Shown here: positions 17,644-25,847 of the stretch, piece by piece
Layout: the number at the start of each line of letters is the position of its first letter
Numbering within the stretch: the stretch's first letter is position 1
NCBI GenBank assembly: GCA_016888885.1
Contig: CP069437.1
Coordinates: 992,001-1,056,000, forward strand
Length of the DNA stretch: 64,000 bases
Origin: Faucicola sp902506215
GTDB lineage: Bacteria; Pseudomonadota; Gammaproteobacteria; Pseudomonadales; Moraxellaceae
Reading direction: 5' to 3'
Translations under genes and position numbers: made by a program
The notes under the pieces: generated by a model
Seen by the model: the letters and a program-made list of their open reading frames with translations, nothing else
Told to the model about the DNA's origin: nothing
The model's database searches: none

Positions 17644-18516
17644 ATGGCATTTGAATCCCCAATCCAACAAGCTTTACAACACTATCCTATCACGTTGGCG
17701 TTGGTAGTAATTTGTGTTGGGGTGTTTGCCTTACAGCTATTTTTTGGCGTCAATCCGACCAATCCCACCAACCAATCGTTAATTGCTTGGGGTGCCAATT
17801 TTTTACCCTTTTCGCTGGGTGAAGCGCCGTGGCGATTGGTGACCAGCTTGTTTTTGCATATTGGTTTTATGCATTTGCTGTTTAATATGTTTGCTTTATA
17901 TTATTTTGGACAAGTGGCAGAGCGGATGTTTGGCGCTGTCAATTTTTTAGCGTTGTTTTTGTTATCAGGGGTTGGCGGCAATTTGCTCAATAACTATTTG
18001 GGCTTGCATAGCGTGATGGCAGGTGAGCCGCCGATTATTAGTGCCGGTGCGTCAGGTGGTATCATGGGCATTGGGATGGCGCTATTGGTGGCAGCGCTAA
18101 CCAAAACATCATTCAATAATTTTGCATTAAATTTTCGCTCGTTATTGATAGTGATGGCGATTAATTTGAGCTATGGTTTTTTGGTGGGCGGTATTGATAA
18201 TGCTGGTCACATTGGTGGGGCGATTGTCGGGGGTTTGCTAGGATGGGTGTACGTCATGCAGTATCGTGCTATCCGCCAGCAGCAGCTATTCGCCCATCAA
18301 GCTAGTAGCACACCTTGGCAACCCAATCATCTTGGCGATGGACCAATCTTTGGTAGCACTGCCCCATTCATCCCGCCTTCTTTGGTTGTGTTAAAGGGTA
18401 AAATCATCACCGCAAGCTATGTAGTGTTGATAGTGGGATTTATGGCGATATATGGCTGGCTACATATCAGTTTTATGCAATTGTTAAATACTACCCTACC
18501 AAGTATCATCAATTAA
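17644..18516 (+). CDS. Rhomboid-family intramembrane serine protease
   Basis: Polytopic membrane protease of 290 aa. ATG 17644 follows AAGGCG; the frame continues upstream to 17623 without a better start. Motifs: LFLHIGFMHLLFNMFALYYFG with HxxxN (residues 77-81), the catalytic serine motif GASGG (Ser137) at the start of a helix, and NAGHIGGAIVGG with the catalytic His189. Six to seven hydrophobic helices are visible, with an extra C-terminal one (VVLIVGFMAIYGWL). Ser-His dyad intact, so likely active. Targets unknown. Confidence 0.92.
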   Translation: MAFESPIQQALQHYPITLALVVICVGVFALQLFFGVNPTNPTNQSLIAWGANFLPFSLGEAPWRLVTSLFLHIGFMHLLFNMFALYYFGQVAERMFGAVNFLALFLLSGVGGNLLNNYLGLHSVMAGEPPIISAGASGGIMGIGMALLVAALTKTSFNNFALNFRSLLIVMAINLSYGFLVGGIDNAGHIGGAIVGGLLGWVYVMQYRAIRQQQLFAHQASSTPWQPNHLGDGPIFGSTAPFIPPSLVVLKGKIITASYVVLIVGFMAIYGWLHISFMQLLNTTLPSIIN

Positions 18517-18596
18517 CTATCACGGTTCATGTTGATAAAGTTTTTGGATACTAACTGTTTTACACCCTGTATTCTGAGCCTTTTTGCCAATCTTGT

Positions 18597-18627
18597 TTGC
18601 CAATCTAGCAAATGACAATGCTATAAT
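18597..18627 (+). promoter_or_regulatory. Possible promoter of fumarase gene
   Basis: TATAAT at 18622-18627 with TTGCCA at 18597-18602. The 19-bp spacing is longer than ideal, so the -35 is uncertain. Confidence 0.45.
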
Positions 18628-18662
18628 AGCGCCACTATTTAGCCAGTGAAAAGGACTAGCCA

Positions 18663-20204
18663 ATGACCGTCATCAAGAAAGACGACTTTATCAATTCTAT
18701 CGCCAACGCCTTTCAATATATCAGTTATTATCACCCAAAAGACTTCGTTGATGCTGTATATGAAGCATGGCAAAAAGAAACCAACCAATCTGCCAAAAAC
18801 GCCATGGGGCAAATCCTCACCAATAGCCGTATGTCAGCGATGGGTCATCGTCCGATTTGCCAAGATACTGGTAGTGCGGTGGTGTTCCTTGATATCGGTA
18901 TGAACGTGCAATGGGACTTAGAGGGTGACACTGAGATGAGCGTTGAAGACATGGTTAATGAAGGGGTACGCCGTGCTTACAACAATCCCGACAACCCATT
19001 ACGGGCATCTATCCTAGTAGACCCAATTAGTAAACGTCAAAACACCAAAGACAACACGCCAGCGGTGGTTCACATGAGCGTGGTACCGGGTGACAAAGTT
19101 GATGTGATTTGTGCCGCAAAAGGTGGCGGTTCAGAAAATAAAGCAAAATTTGCGATGCTAAACCCCTCAGACTCGATTGAAGAGTGGGTGTTAAAAACCG
19201 TCCCACAAATGGGGGCAGGTTGGTGTCCACCTGGTATTTTAGGTATCGGTGTCGGCGGCACACCAGAAAAAGCCATGATGCTTGCCAAACGCTCACTCAT
19301 GGAACACATCGATATCCATGATTTACAAGCCAAAGCCCAAAGCGGTGCCGAGCTTGATAGCGTTGAGCGCTTACGTCTCAATATGTACGACAAAGTGAAC
19401 GAGCTTGGCGTTGGCGCCCAAGGTCTTGGCGGCTTGACTACGGTACTCGATGTAAAAGTACTAGACTTTCCTACCCATGCCGCAAGCAAAGCCGTTGCCA
19501 TGATTCCAAACTGTGCGGCGACTCGTCATATTCACTTTACCCTAGACGGTCAAGGTGAAGCAGCCTTGCCGGTACCTTCACTATCAGATTGGCCAGAAGT
19601 GTCCTTTGGCTCCGATGATGTGATTAAAGTCAATGTTAACGACTTAACCAAAGAAACCTTAGGTCAGTTTAACATCGGTGATACTTTACTACTTAGTGGT
19701 AAAATCTTAACGGGTCGTGATGCCGCGCACAAACGCATGGTCGATATGCTTGCCAAAGGCGAAGCACTACCCGTGGATTTACAAAATCGCTTTATTTATT
19801 ATGTCGGTCCTGTCGATGCCGTGGGCGATGAAGTGGTCGGTCCTGCAGGTCCCACTACCTCAACGCGTATGGATAAATTCACCGACACAATCTTGGATCA
19901 AGGCTTGATTGGGATGATTGGTAAATCCGAGCGTAGCCCTGCGACCTGTGAAGTCATTGCCAAACATGGCGCAATTTATCTCATTGCAGTGGGCGGCGCC
20001 GCCTATTTGGTATCGAAAGCTATCAAAGGCGCTAAAGTACTTGCCTTCCCAGAGCTAGGTATGGAAGCGATTTATGAGTTTGAAGTAGAAGATATGCCTG
20101 TGACCGTCGCTGTGGACAACCAAGGTAACAGTATCCACCGCTTTGATAAAGTCGCTGAACGCGCCCAGCAAGTGATTGCCGAGCCTGTACGTTTTGTGCC
20201 TTAG
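18663..20204 (+). CDS. fumA: Class I fumarate hydratase (iron-sulfur)
   Basis: Converts fumarate and malate in the TCA cycle with an oxygen-labile [4Fe-4S] cluster. The 513-aa protein contains both fumarase domains: the N-terminal alpha part (GHRPICQDTGSAVVFL with Cys66, GGGSENKAKFAMLNP, GVGGTPEKAMMLAK) and the C-terminal beta part (LLSGKILTGRDAAHKRM, VGPAGPTTSTRMDKF, KSERSPATCEVIAKHG). The three cluster cysteines are Cys66, Cys284 (MIPNCAATRHIHF) and Cys429. Symbol fumA is used in the E. coli sense of class I enzyme. Monocistronic with its own terminator. Confidence 0.95.
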   Translation: MTVIKKDDFINSIANAFQYISYYHPKDFVDAVYEAWQKETNQSAKNAMGQILTNSRMSAMGHRPICQDTGSAVVFLDIGMNVQWDLEGDTEMSVEDMVNEGVRRAYNNPDNPLRASILVDPISKRQNTKDNTPAVVHMSVVPGDKVDVICAAKGGGSENKAKFAMLNPSDSIEEWVLKTVPQMGAGWCPPGILGIGVGGTPEKAMMLAKRSLMEHIDIHDLQAKAQSGAELDSVERLRLNMYDKVNELGVGAQGLGGLTTVLDVKVLDFPTHAASKAVAMIPNCAATRHIHFTLDGQGEAALPVPSLSDWPEVSFGSDDVIKVNVNDLTKETLGQFNIGDTLLLSGKILTGRDAAHKRMVDMLAKGEALPVDLQNRFIYYVGPVDAVGDEVVGPAGPTTSTRMDKFTDTILDQGLIGMIGKSERSPATCEVIAKHGAIYLIAVGGAAYLVSKAIKGAKVLAFPELGMEAIYEFEVEDMPVTVAVDNQGNSIHRFDKVAERAQQVIAEPVRFVP

Positions 20205-20233
20205 TCAATTTTTTCAAGATTTTTAATATGAAC

Positions 20234-20267
20234 AAAAGCCTTAAGCATTTCCTTAAGGCTTTTTTTA
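20234..20267 (+). terminator. Terminator of fumA
   Basis: A-run + GCCTTAAG / CTTAAGGC + T-run, 6-base loop. A strong rho-independent terminator. Confidence 0.92.
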
Positions 20268-20412
20268 GGTTAAAAAAATACCCAGATAATGTAGTATCTG
20301 GGCAGGAGGAAAAGTGGAGAAGTTTATAGTTATTGTTATAGCTAGTTGTTATTATTCATAATATTTCTTTTTTTAATTGTTTAACTGGGCTACAAATACG
20401 CCTATACACCCA

Positions 20413-20634
20413 TCAAACCGCACGATAGGAGCTTTGGGTAGCATTTGGCATGACAATCCATAACACGATGTATATCAAAATACCTGGCACTGCCACACTC
20501 GCGGTTGAGATAATCACAAACAACAAACGCACCAATGTTACATTCCAGCCTAAATACTCTGCAATACCCCCCATCACACCTGCAATCATACGATGATTCT
20601 GAGAGCGATGAAGTTTTACCAGTTTATTTGCCAT
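20413..20634 (-). CDS. PspC-domain small membrane protein
   Basis: A 73-aa protein that is essentially one PspC domain: RMIAGVMGGIAEYLGWNVTLVRLLFVIIS followed by a hydrophobic helix GILIYIVLWIVMP. PspC domains act in the phage-shock/envelope-stress response in enterics, but stand-alone short PspC proteins are widespread and their role is unclear. No pspA, pspB or pspF gene is nearby, so a Psp operon is not supported here. Confidence 0.88.
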   Translation of the reverse strand: MANKLVKLHRSQNHRMIAGVMGGIAEYLGWNVTLVRLLFVIISTASVAVPGILIYIVLWIVMPNATQSSYRAV

Positions 20635-21083
20635 TCAATTTTTTACCTGTTAAAAATAAAGAAAACCACTTAAGACTTAGTTAAAACCTAACATCTTTGA
20701 AATTTAACGCCTTTAAAACTTAATGCCATCAGCTAAAATTATTAATTAAAAATGCTATGTTTTGGTTATGACTTATTATAAGCAAATGCAGGGTTTAGTT
20801 GGGTGACAAAACGTAGAATGATGTTTCTTTTAGTAACTTTTTCTACAGCATTCTTATTACGAACAGTATTAACACAGGTAAGTAGCGTATATCCGATATA
20901 GGATAGATACGTCAAACTTTACGAATTGTGATACTAGCGTTACAAACCATTGTAACTTCGTAGCAGCTAATCGACTATCATAACGTTACTTTATACCCTT
21001 ATTAGGGGTATCCATCCAAGTAATCAAACAATCAAGTCAATAAAAAATAGTTAAAAAAACCATGATAAAGTATTGAGGACAGC
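20635..21083. other. Divergent spacer upstream of the NAD-salvage genes
   Basis: No gene. A hairpin ATACCC-7-GGGTAT lies at 20993-21011, about 70 bases before the nadR-like start, and could be a regulatory site. I looked for an NAD-type riboswitch fold and could not support one. Confidence 0.4.
20993..21011 (+). promoter_or_regulatory. Small inverted repeat before the nadR-like gene
   Basis: ATACCC / GGGTAT with a 7-base TTATTAG spacer, no T run afterwards, so an operator-like dyad rather than a terminator. Function unknown. Confidence 0.3.
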
Positions 21084-22157
21084 ATGATGCAAGATGTGGG
21101 TATCATTATTGGACATTTTGAGCCGCTGCATTTGGGGCATGTAAGAACGATTTTACATGCGTCTGGGCAAGTCAAAGAGTTATATATTTTTATCACCGCT
21201 CACCCTGCGCCAAATCCAAATTTTTCCATTGATTTAAAAGACAAAGCGCGCTGGATGACCATGGCATTTGCTGATTTGCCATTTGTGCATATAGAGATTT
21301 TACCTGATTTGGTAACGCCCTCGTATGAAGACAATTATCAAGATTTGAGCGTTAATGAGGTCAATGCGGTATTAGCGGATTTGCAACAACGTTATCCTAA
21401 GTTGAGCACGTCTAGCCATGACACAGGGACAGTAGCCCCTGTGGTGTTTATGGATGAAACCCATCCGTTTGTCGATTATGATTTACATTTACCGGTGGTG
21501 ACCACGCCACGCCAACATGGTTTTGATAGCCGCAAGATTCACAATAACCCCGCGCTGTATTGGTCAGCCATTCACCCGCAAGCGCGAGGTGACTACACCA
21601 AAACTGTGGCATTGGTGGGTGGTGAAAGCTCAGGTAAAACCACACTACTACATAAACTAGCCAACTATTATGGTGCAAGCTATGGCTTAGAAATGGGACG
21701 CCTATTTGTGCAAACCGATTTGGGCGGTACTGAGCTTGGTATGCAATACGACGACTATCCGCTCATGGCAACTGACCATGAACAAGCGATACGCGCCGCC
21801 AAACGCTTTGCCCCTGCCCCAATCACCTTGGTGGATACAGATTTTGTGACCACGCAAGCATTCTGTGAAGAATATGAAGGGCGTACCCACCCGTTTTTGA
21901 CCGCCTGTATCGATGAATTTCGCTTAGATTATACCCTGATGCTTGCCAATAATACCCCTTGGGTCGCCGATGGGATGCGCTCTCTAGGCAGCGAGTCCCA
22001 GCGTGAGCGTTTTGAAAATCGTTTAAAACAAATCTTTGCCCGTCATCATATTGCGCCGCTGTTTATTGATAGTCCAGACTATCATCAGCGATTTTTGGAT
22101 GCGATTGCGCTTATTGATGCACACGTTTTTCACCACTATCAAGATATCGAGGCATAA
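21084..22157 (+). CDS. nadR: Bifunctional NMN adenylyltransferase / nicotinamide riboside kinase (NadR-like, no repressor domain)
   Basis: Makes NAD from imported nicotinamide riboside: kinase step to NMN, adenylyl transfer to NAD. The N-terminus MQDVGIIIGHFEPLHLGHVRTI has the GxFxPxHxGH nucleotidyltransferase motif, and the second half starts with the P-loop VGGESSGKTTLL (GGESSGKT at residues 179-186), followed by kinase motifs (VDTDFVTTQAF, YTLMLANNTPWVADGMR). The enteric NadR DNA-binding helix-turn-helix that normally precedes the first domain is absent, so it cannot be the classic repressor. ATG 21084 or 21087 are equivalent. pnuC follows 105 bases later, completing a salvage pair. Confidence 0.92.
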   Translation: MMQDVGIIIGHFEPLHLGHVRTILHASGQVKELYIFITAHPAPNPNFSIDLKDKARWMTMAFADLPFVHIEILPDLVTPSYEDNYQDLSVNEVNAVLADLQQRYPKLSTSSHDTGTVAPVVFMDETHPFVDYDLHLPVVTTPRQHGFDSRKIHNNPALYWSAIHPQARGDYTKTVALVGGESSGKTTLLHKLANYYGASYGLEMGRLFVQTDLGGTELGMQYDDYPLMATDHEQAIRAAKRFAPAPITLVDTDFVTTQAFCEEYEGRTHPFLTACIDEFRLDYTLMLANNTPWVADGMRSLGSESQRERFENRLKQIFARHHIAPLFIDSPDYHQRFLDAIALIDAHVFHHYQDIEA

Positions 22158-22262
22158 AATAATTTTCTAGACATGCTTGGTAAATATGCTAAAAATTTTT
22201 GGTTTTTTTTAAAGTTTAATTAAAAAAATGTTGTCATGGTTGTAATGACGGCTGGAGGCGAA

Positions 22263-23009
22263 ATGCGAATTGCAATTTTGGATAAAATTACCGGTGAATG
22301 GGCACAAGAATGGACGGTGGTATGGTTCTTTTTTGGGGTGGTGGCACTGGCTACGGTGTTTTGGTTGACCACAGAACATCGAGCGTTAGACTGGTTTTAT
22401 TTGGGGGTGTCTGTTATCGGGCTATTGTGTGTGGTATCGCTGAGTTTTCGCCGCAATATCGCAGGTAATGGCTTTGGCATGTTGGCAACGGCGGGTGAAA
22501 CCATTGTACAGGGAACCGCGGGTGCGGTGGGTTTGATGCTCGCGCCGCTGTTTAACTTTTTTACCCATTTATATGGCATTTTTTATTGGTCAAAAAACAC
22601 CGATGGCGATGGCAATATGATTCCCAAATCAGCCAATAAAATTGTGTGGTTGGTAACCATTGCCTTTATCGCGATTGGCTTGGCATTATTTCCAACTGTC
22701 AATAATTGGCTAACGTCGATGGGTTATGGCGTGGTCGCCGACGATGGCAGTAAATTTTTGGGCGTGATTGATTTTTTTTGGATTAACGTGTTGGCATTTG
22801 TGCTATCTATCACAGCGCAAGCCACGATGATTTTACGCTATTCATTCAACTGGTGGTTATGGATTGCGGTGAATTTTGTCTGGCTGATTGTCAACTTGAT
22901 GTCGCAAAATTATATTTTTGCCATTCAAACGATAGTGTACCAAATTAATGCGTTTGTGGGTCTGTATGAGTGGTATCGCAGTGAGCAAAAAGCCAAAGGC
23001 CTAGCCTAG
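22263..23009 (+). CDS. pnuC: Nicotinamide riboside transporter
   Basis: Facilitator for nicotinamide riboside uptake, inner membrane. ATG 22263 sits four bases after GGAGG; the frame extends upstream to 22236 without better support. The 248-aa product has about seven hydrophobic helices and PnuC-family signatures: TGEWAQEWTVVWFFFG, RGT-equivalent AGNGFGMLATAGETIVQG, FFTHLYGIFYWSKN, NWLTSMGYGVV, FFWINVLAFVLSITAQATMILRY, WWLWIAVNFVW, and ending YEWYRSEQKAKGL. Adjacent to the NadR-like kinase, which traps the substrate by phosphorylation. Confidence 0.93.
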   Translation: MRIAILDKITGEWAQEWTVVWFFFGVVALATVFWLTTEHRALDWFYLGVSVIGLLCVVSLSFRRNIAGNGFGMLATAGETIVQGTAGAVGLMLAPLFNFFTHLYGIFYWSKNTDGDGNMIPKSANKIVWLVTIAFIAIGLALFPTVNNWLTSMGYGVVADDGSKFLGVIDFFWINVLAFVLSITAQATMILRYSFNWWLWIAVNFVWLIVNLMSQNYIFAIQTIVYQINAFVGLYEWYRSEQKAKGLA

Positions 23010-23012
23010 TAG

Positions 23013-23060
23013 CCACTGATATCAAAAACCATTGATATCAAAAGCCAGTGATATCAAAAC
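23013..23060. repeat. Three tandem 16-bp repeats
   Basis: Units at 23013, 23029 and 23045, consensus CCANTGATATCAAAAN, differing at one internal base and the last base. They lie just after the pnuC stop. GATATC inside each unit is palindromic. No coding role. Confidence 0.85.
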
Positions 23061-23192
23061 CTATCAGGGTAAATTCGCTGGTTTGACAAACGACTAGGGT
23101 GTGATACGATTCAGTGGTAACTGATGGGATTCAAACCCATTTTTTATCAGCAATTTTTTTCATTGTGTTTATTATCTTTAAGGAAGAAGATT

Positions 23193-23648
23193 ATGGCAAC
23201 CGTGACCCTGCTTCATTCAAAAAAATCCTTACAAAGCTGGCTGGCTGACTACGCCGTGAGCCACCAACATCCTATCAATAAAAAAATTCATTGGCTGTGC
23301 GTACCCACGATTTTTGCCAGTATCTTAGGCATGGGAATGTCATGGCAGGCGGCGTTTACCTTGGTATTGATTGCTTTGGTAATGCTGTTTTATCTACGCT
23401 TGTCTACGCAATTATTTATTGCTATGGGCATGTTTGTGCTGTTTTGCTTGGCAGCGATTGCTATCTTACCAGTTGGGTTTAAGTTTTGGTTTGGCGTATT
23501 TGTGGTGGCGTGGATTGGGCAATTTGTCGGTCACAAAATTGAAGGCAAAAAACCGTCATTTTTTGAAGACTTACAATTTTTGTTGATTGGGCCTGCCTGG
23601 GTCGCGAATTCGTTAAGTGAAAAATTGGCAAAACCTAAAACGTCATAA
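23193..23648 (+). CDS. DUF962 / Mpo1-like membrane protein
   Basis: A 151-aa protein with ATG 23193 after AAGGAAGAAG. It matches the Mpo1 (YGL010w) / DUF962 family: the N-terminal NKKIHWLCVPTIF segment containing a conserved His, four hydrophobic helices, and the C-terminal GHKIEGKKPSFFEDLQFLLIGPAWVANSL. In yeast Mpo1 is an Fe-dependent dioxygenase acting on 2-hydroxy fatty acids in phytosphingosine degradation; the conserved His residues suggest the same metal site here, but the bacterial substrate is not known. Confidence 0.88.
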   Translation: MATVTLLHSKKSLQSWLADYAVSHQHPINKKIHWLCVPTIFASILGMGMSWQAAFTLVLIALVMLFYLRLSTQLFIAMGMFVLFCLAAIAILPVGFKFWFGVFVVAWIGQFVGHKIEGKKPSFFEDLQFLLIGPAWVANSLSEKLAKPKTS

Positions 23649-23800
23649 AAAACTTCATATTCACTAAGAAAACCCAACATATTACAGCGGCTATTTCCTA
23701 GATAATAATTGCAATGGCTTTGACTATCGCTAGGTTTTTGGCGATGTTTGGTCGACCTACTCATTTTGAGTGCCATATCACTTGTTAGCTTGCTGTTATT

Positions 23801-24991
23801 ATGATTAAAAAAGTATCCAACCGTTGGCAACGTATTGACGTGCCGCAAACATTCCCGACTATTCACGCGGCTTTGGCTTATTGTAAAAGCCAATTACATA
23901 ATTTGGGGGATAGAGGCTTTATTCAAATCAAAATTGCCGATGGCGAGTATTATCTAGACCAAGTTGAAATTGATTTTTTTAGTGATCGGATAGAGATTGT
24001 TGGCAATTTGGACGATCCTGATAAGGTGCAATTATATTTTGATGATGCCCACAACCGCTGTGGCTTTTTGATGCAGCGGGGCAATGGTATTTTTAAAATC
24101 GATGGCATGACTATCAATGGCACTAAGGCGTTTTTGGGCTATGGACAGTGGCAAGATGAAGGCTATGGTGCCGGTATCATGTGTAATTACAATAGCCAAG
24201 TGCTCGTGGGGTCAAAGGTCCGTATCAATAAGTTTTATTATGGGGTTGCTGCCCGCTTTGGCTCAAGTATCCGCTGTGAGCCTGGGGTGATTGTGCAGTT
24301 TGCGGGGGATGTTGGGTTTTTCGCGTATGGGGGCTCGATAGATGCCCAGCAATGCGAGGCGTATCACTGTGCGCATTTGGATGAAGGTCTGGGATTTGGA
24401 TTTTGCGCGGAATCCAGCGGCTTTATCAATGCCGATAACAGCGTGTCTGCCCACAACCATATCGCAGGGTTTTATGCACTCACCAATGGCTCGATGTGGT
24501 GCCATGATACCAGTGCCAGCGAAAACAAACATGGCTTTTTGGCGCTGCACAATGGCATGCTAAGCTGCAATAGCATCAACCGACGTACCAATGCCTTTCG
24601 CAACTATGGCTACGGCTATTTTGCTGACAATGGTGGGCGTATTTTAGCCAATCGCAGTCTTGGCAATGAAAACGTGGTCGGTGGCTATTTTGCCCGTCAT
24701 CATGCCAGTATCGATATCACCCATGCCAATGCCAGCCACAACGAGGGTCACGGCTATACTGCAATCAATGCCACCTTGCTCGGTAACGGTGCTGAAGCGC
24801 GATTTAATCAAGGTAATGGCTTTGTCATAGGGCAGTCAGGTTTTTTGGATGGCAGTTTTTTGATGGCGTATGGCAATGCAGGCTATGGCTATCATTTAGA
24901 TAATTGCCAAGCCTTTATGCCCTATGCCCGTGGCTGGAAAAACGCGCTGGGTCGTATGCACAAAGTCCATAGTCACGTCGCTATCAAATAA
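23801..24991 (+). CDS. Right-handed beta-helix (pectin-lyase-fold) protein
   Basis: A 396-aa protein starting with VPQTFPTIHAALAYCKS, the typical lead-in of pectinesterase-like beta-helices, then successive coils of about 22-24 residues rich in Gly/Asn with recurrent GFxA or GYxA turns (AGFYALTNGSMWCHDTSASEN, HGFLALHNGMLSC, GYGYFADNGGRILAN, GGYFARHHASIDI, GHGYTAINATLLGN, GNGFVIGQSGF). No signal peptide is visible, which is unusual for an extracellular carbohydrate-active beta-helix. The carbohydrate-modifying activity, if any, is not deducible. It lies upstream of the HAD/nucleotidyltransferase operon but is separated from it by a 440-bp spacer. Confidence 0.75.
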   Translation: MIKKVSNRWQRIDVPQTFPTIHAALAYCKSQLHNLGDRGFIQIKIADGEYYLDQVEIDFFSDRIEIVGNLDDPDKVQLYFDDAHNRCGFLMQRGNGIFKIDGMTINGTKAFLGYGQWQDEGYGAGIMCNYNSQVLVGSKVRINKFYYGVAARFGSSIRCEPGVIVQFAGDVGFFAYGGSIDAQQCEAYHCAHLDEGLGFGFCAESSGFINADNSVSAHNHIAGFYALTNGSMWCHDTSASENKHGFLALHNGMLSCNSINRRTNAFRNYGYGYFADNGGRILANRSLGNENVVGGYFARHHASIDITHANASHNEGHGYTAINATLLGNGAEARFNQGNGFVIGQSGFLDGSFLMAYGNAGYGYHLDNCQAFMPYARGWKNALGRMHKVHSHVAIK

Positions 24992-25429
24992 ATTTTCCAC
25001 ACCTTGCCGCGTTTTGCCTACTGTTTTTCTAGCTTTTTCGCCTTTTAATCTTTTAGCCTGTTAGCTCATCGTTAATAAAAGCCAATCTTTTATTAAATCA
25101 CAACCTATTTCATTTAGATTCATCAGCTTCTCACCCGCTTTTTACTGCATTTCTCGTGCTATGGCTTACTCTCAAAAATTGTCAACATCGATTGATTAAT
25201 TGGTTAAAAATGGTTTAACCAATATTAAGCATTGTGATTAAACACTATAATCGATTTTTTTCTTGTATTCTTACCTAAAATTACAATAAGTAATGAATAA
25301 GTAATATCATTTGGTAGGGATTCGTTTTAAGGTATTGAAGTTAAAATAACAATCAAATACTTGATTTTATTAAGAATACAAAAATTTTTAGTTTAAGTCT
25401 ATCACTGCAATATTAGGAACATAATAACA
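24992..25429. other. Long AT-rich spacer before the HAD operon
   Basis: No gene. It contains a 9-bp hairpin at 25200-25222 and, shortly after, TATAAT near 25247, so the operon promoter probably lies here. The ~150-base leader downstream of it shows no structure I can name. Confidence 0.45.
25200..25222 (+). promoter_or_regulatory. Inverted repeat upstream of the polysaccharide operon
   Basis: TTGGTTAAA / TTTAACCAA with AATGG between, 25 bases before a TATAAT-like hexamer. The position suits an operator; it is not followed by a T run. Confidence 0.4.
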
Positions 25430-25801
25430 ATGAAGCGGCTAATCTTTGACCTAGATGATACCCTATGCACCACCCAAAATGGCGACTATGCCAATGCCCA
25501 ACCCATCACCGAAGTTGTCGAAAAACTTAGAGAATACCATCGACAAGGGTTTACTATTGTCATCAATACCAGTCGCAATATGCGCACCTATCAAGGCAAT
25601 ATTGGCGCTATTAATAAAAACACCTTGCCAATTATCATCGATTGGCTGGGACGACATGATATCCCGTATGATGAATTATACGTGGGTAAACCTTGGTGCG
25701 GCTTTGAAGGGTTTTATGTGGATGACAAAGCTATTCGGCCTGACGAATTGGTCAAGTTAAGCTATGCAGAGATTTGCCAGCTACTTGATTTAACACCTTA
25801 A
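25430..25801 (+). CDS. HAD-superfamily phosphatase, capsule-biosynthesis type
   Basis: A compact 123-aa HAD protein. Motif I FDLDDTLC (Asp7 nucleophile, Asp9), motif II VINTSRNMRTY, a Lys in VGKPWCGFEGF and the metal-binding YVDDKAIRPDE at the C-terminus. This layout matches small HAD phosphatases found in capsule and polysaccharide loci. It leads a three-gene operon with a nucleotidyltransferase-kinase fusion and a second nucleotidyltransferase, which suggests it dephosphorylates an intermediate sugar or polyol phosphate before activation. Confidence 0.82.
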   Translation: MKRLIFDLDDTLCTTQNGDYANAQPITEVVEKLREYHRQGFTIVINTSRNMRTYQGNIGAINKNTLPIIIDWLGRHDIPYDELYVGKPWCGFEGFYVDDKAIRPDELVKLSYAEICQLLDLTP

Positions 25802-25847
25802 TAAAAAATAAAAACAATAATAACGACATTTAAGGTAATTTAACGCC

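Noticed and set aside
20413..20634. Phage-shock (psp) operon
   Set aside because: Only a stand-alone PspC domain; no pspA, pspB or pspF nearby.
20635..21083. Possible NAD-sensing riboswitch upstream of nadR/pnuC
   Set aside because: Only one small dyad found; I could not build a multi-helix fold or conserved core.
23013..23060. CRISPR array
   Set aside because: Units are 16 bp and head to tail with no spacers, and there are no cas genes.
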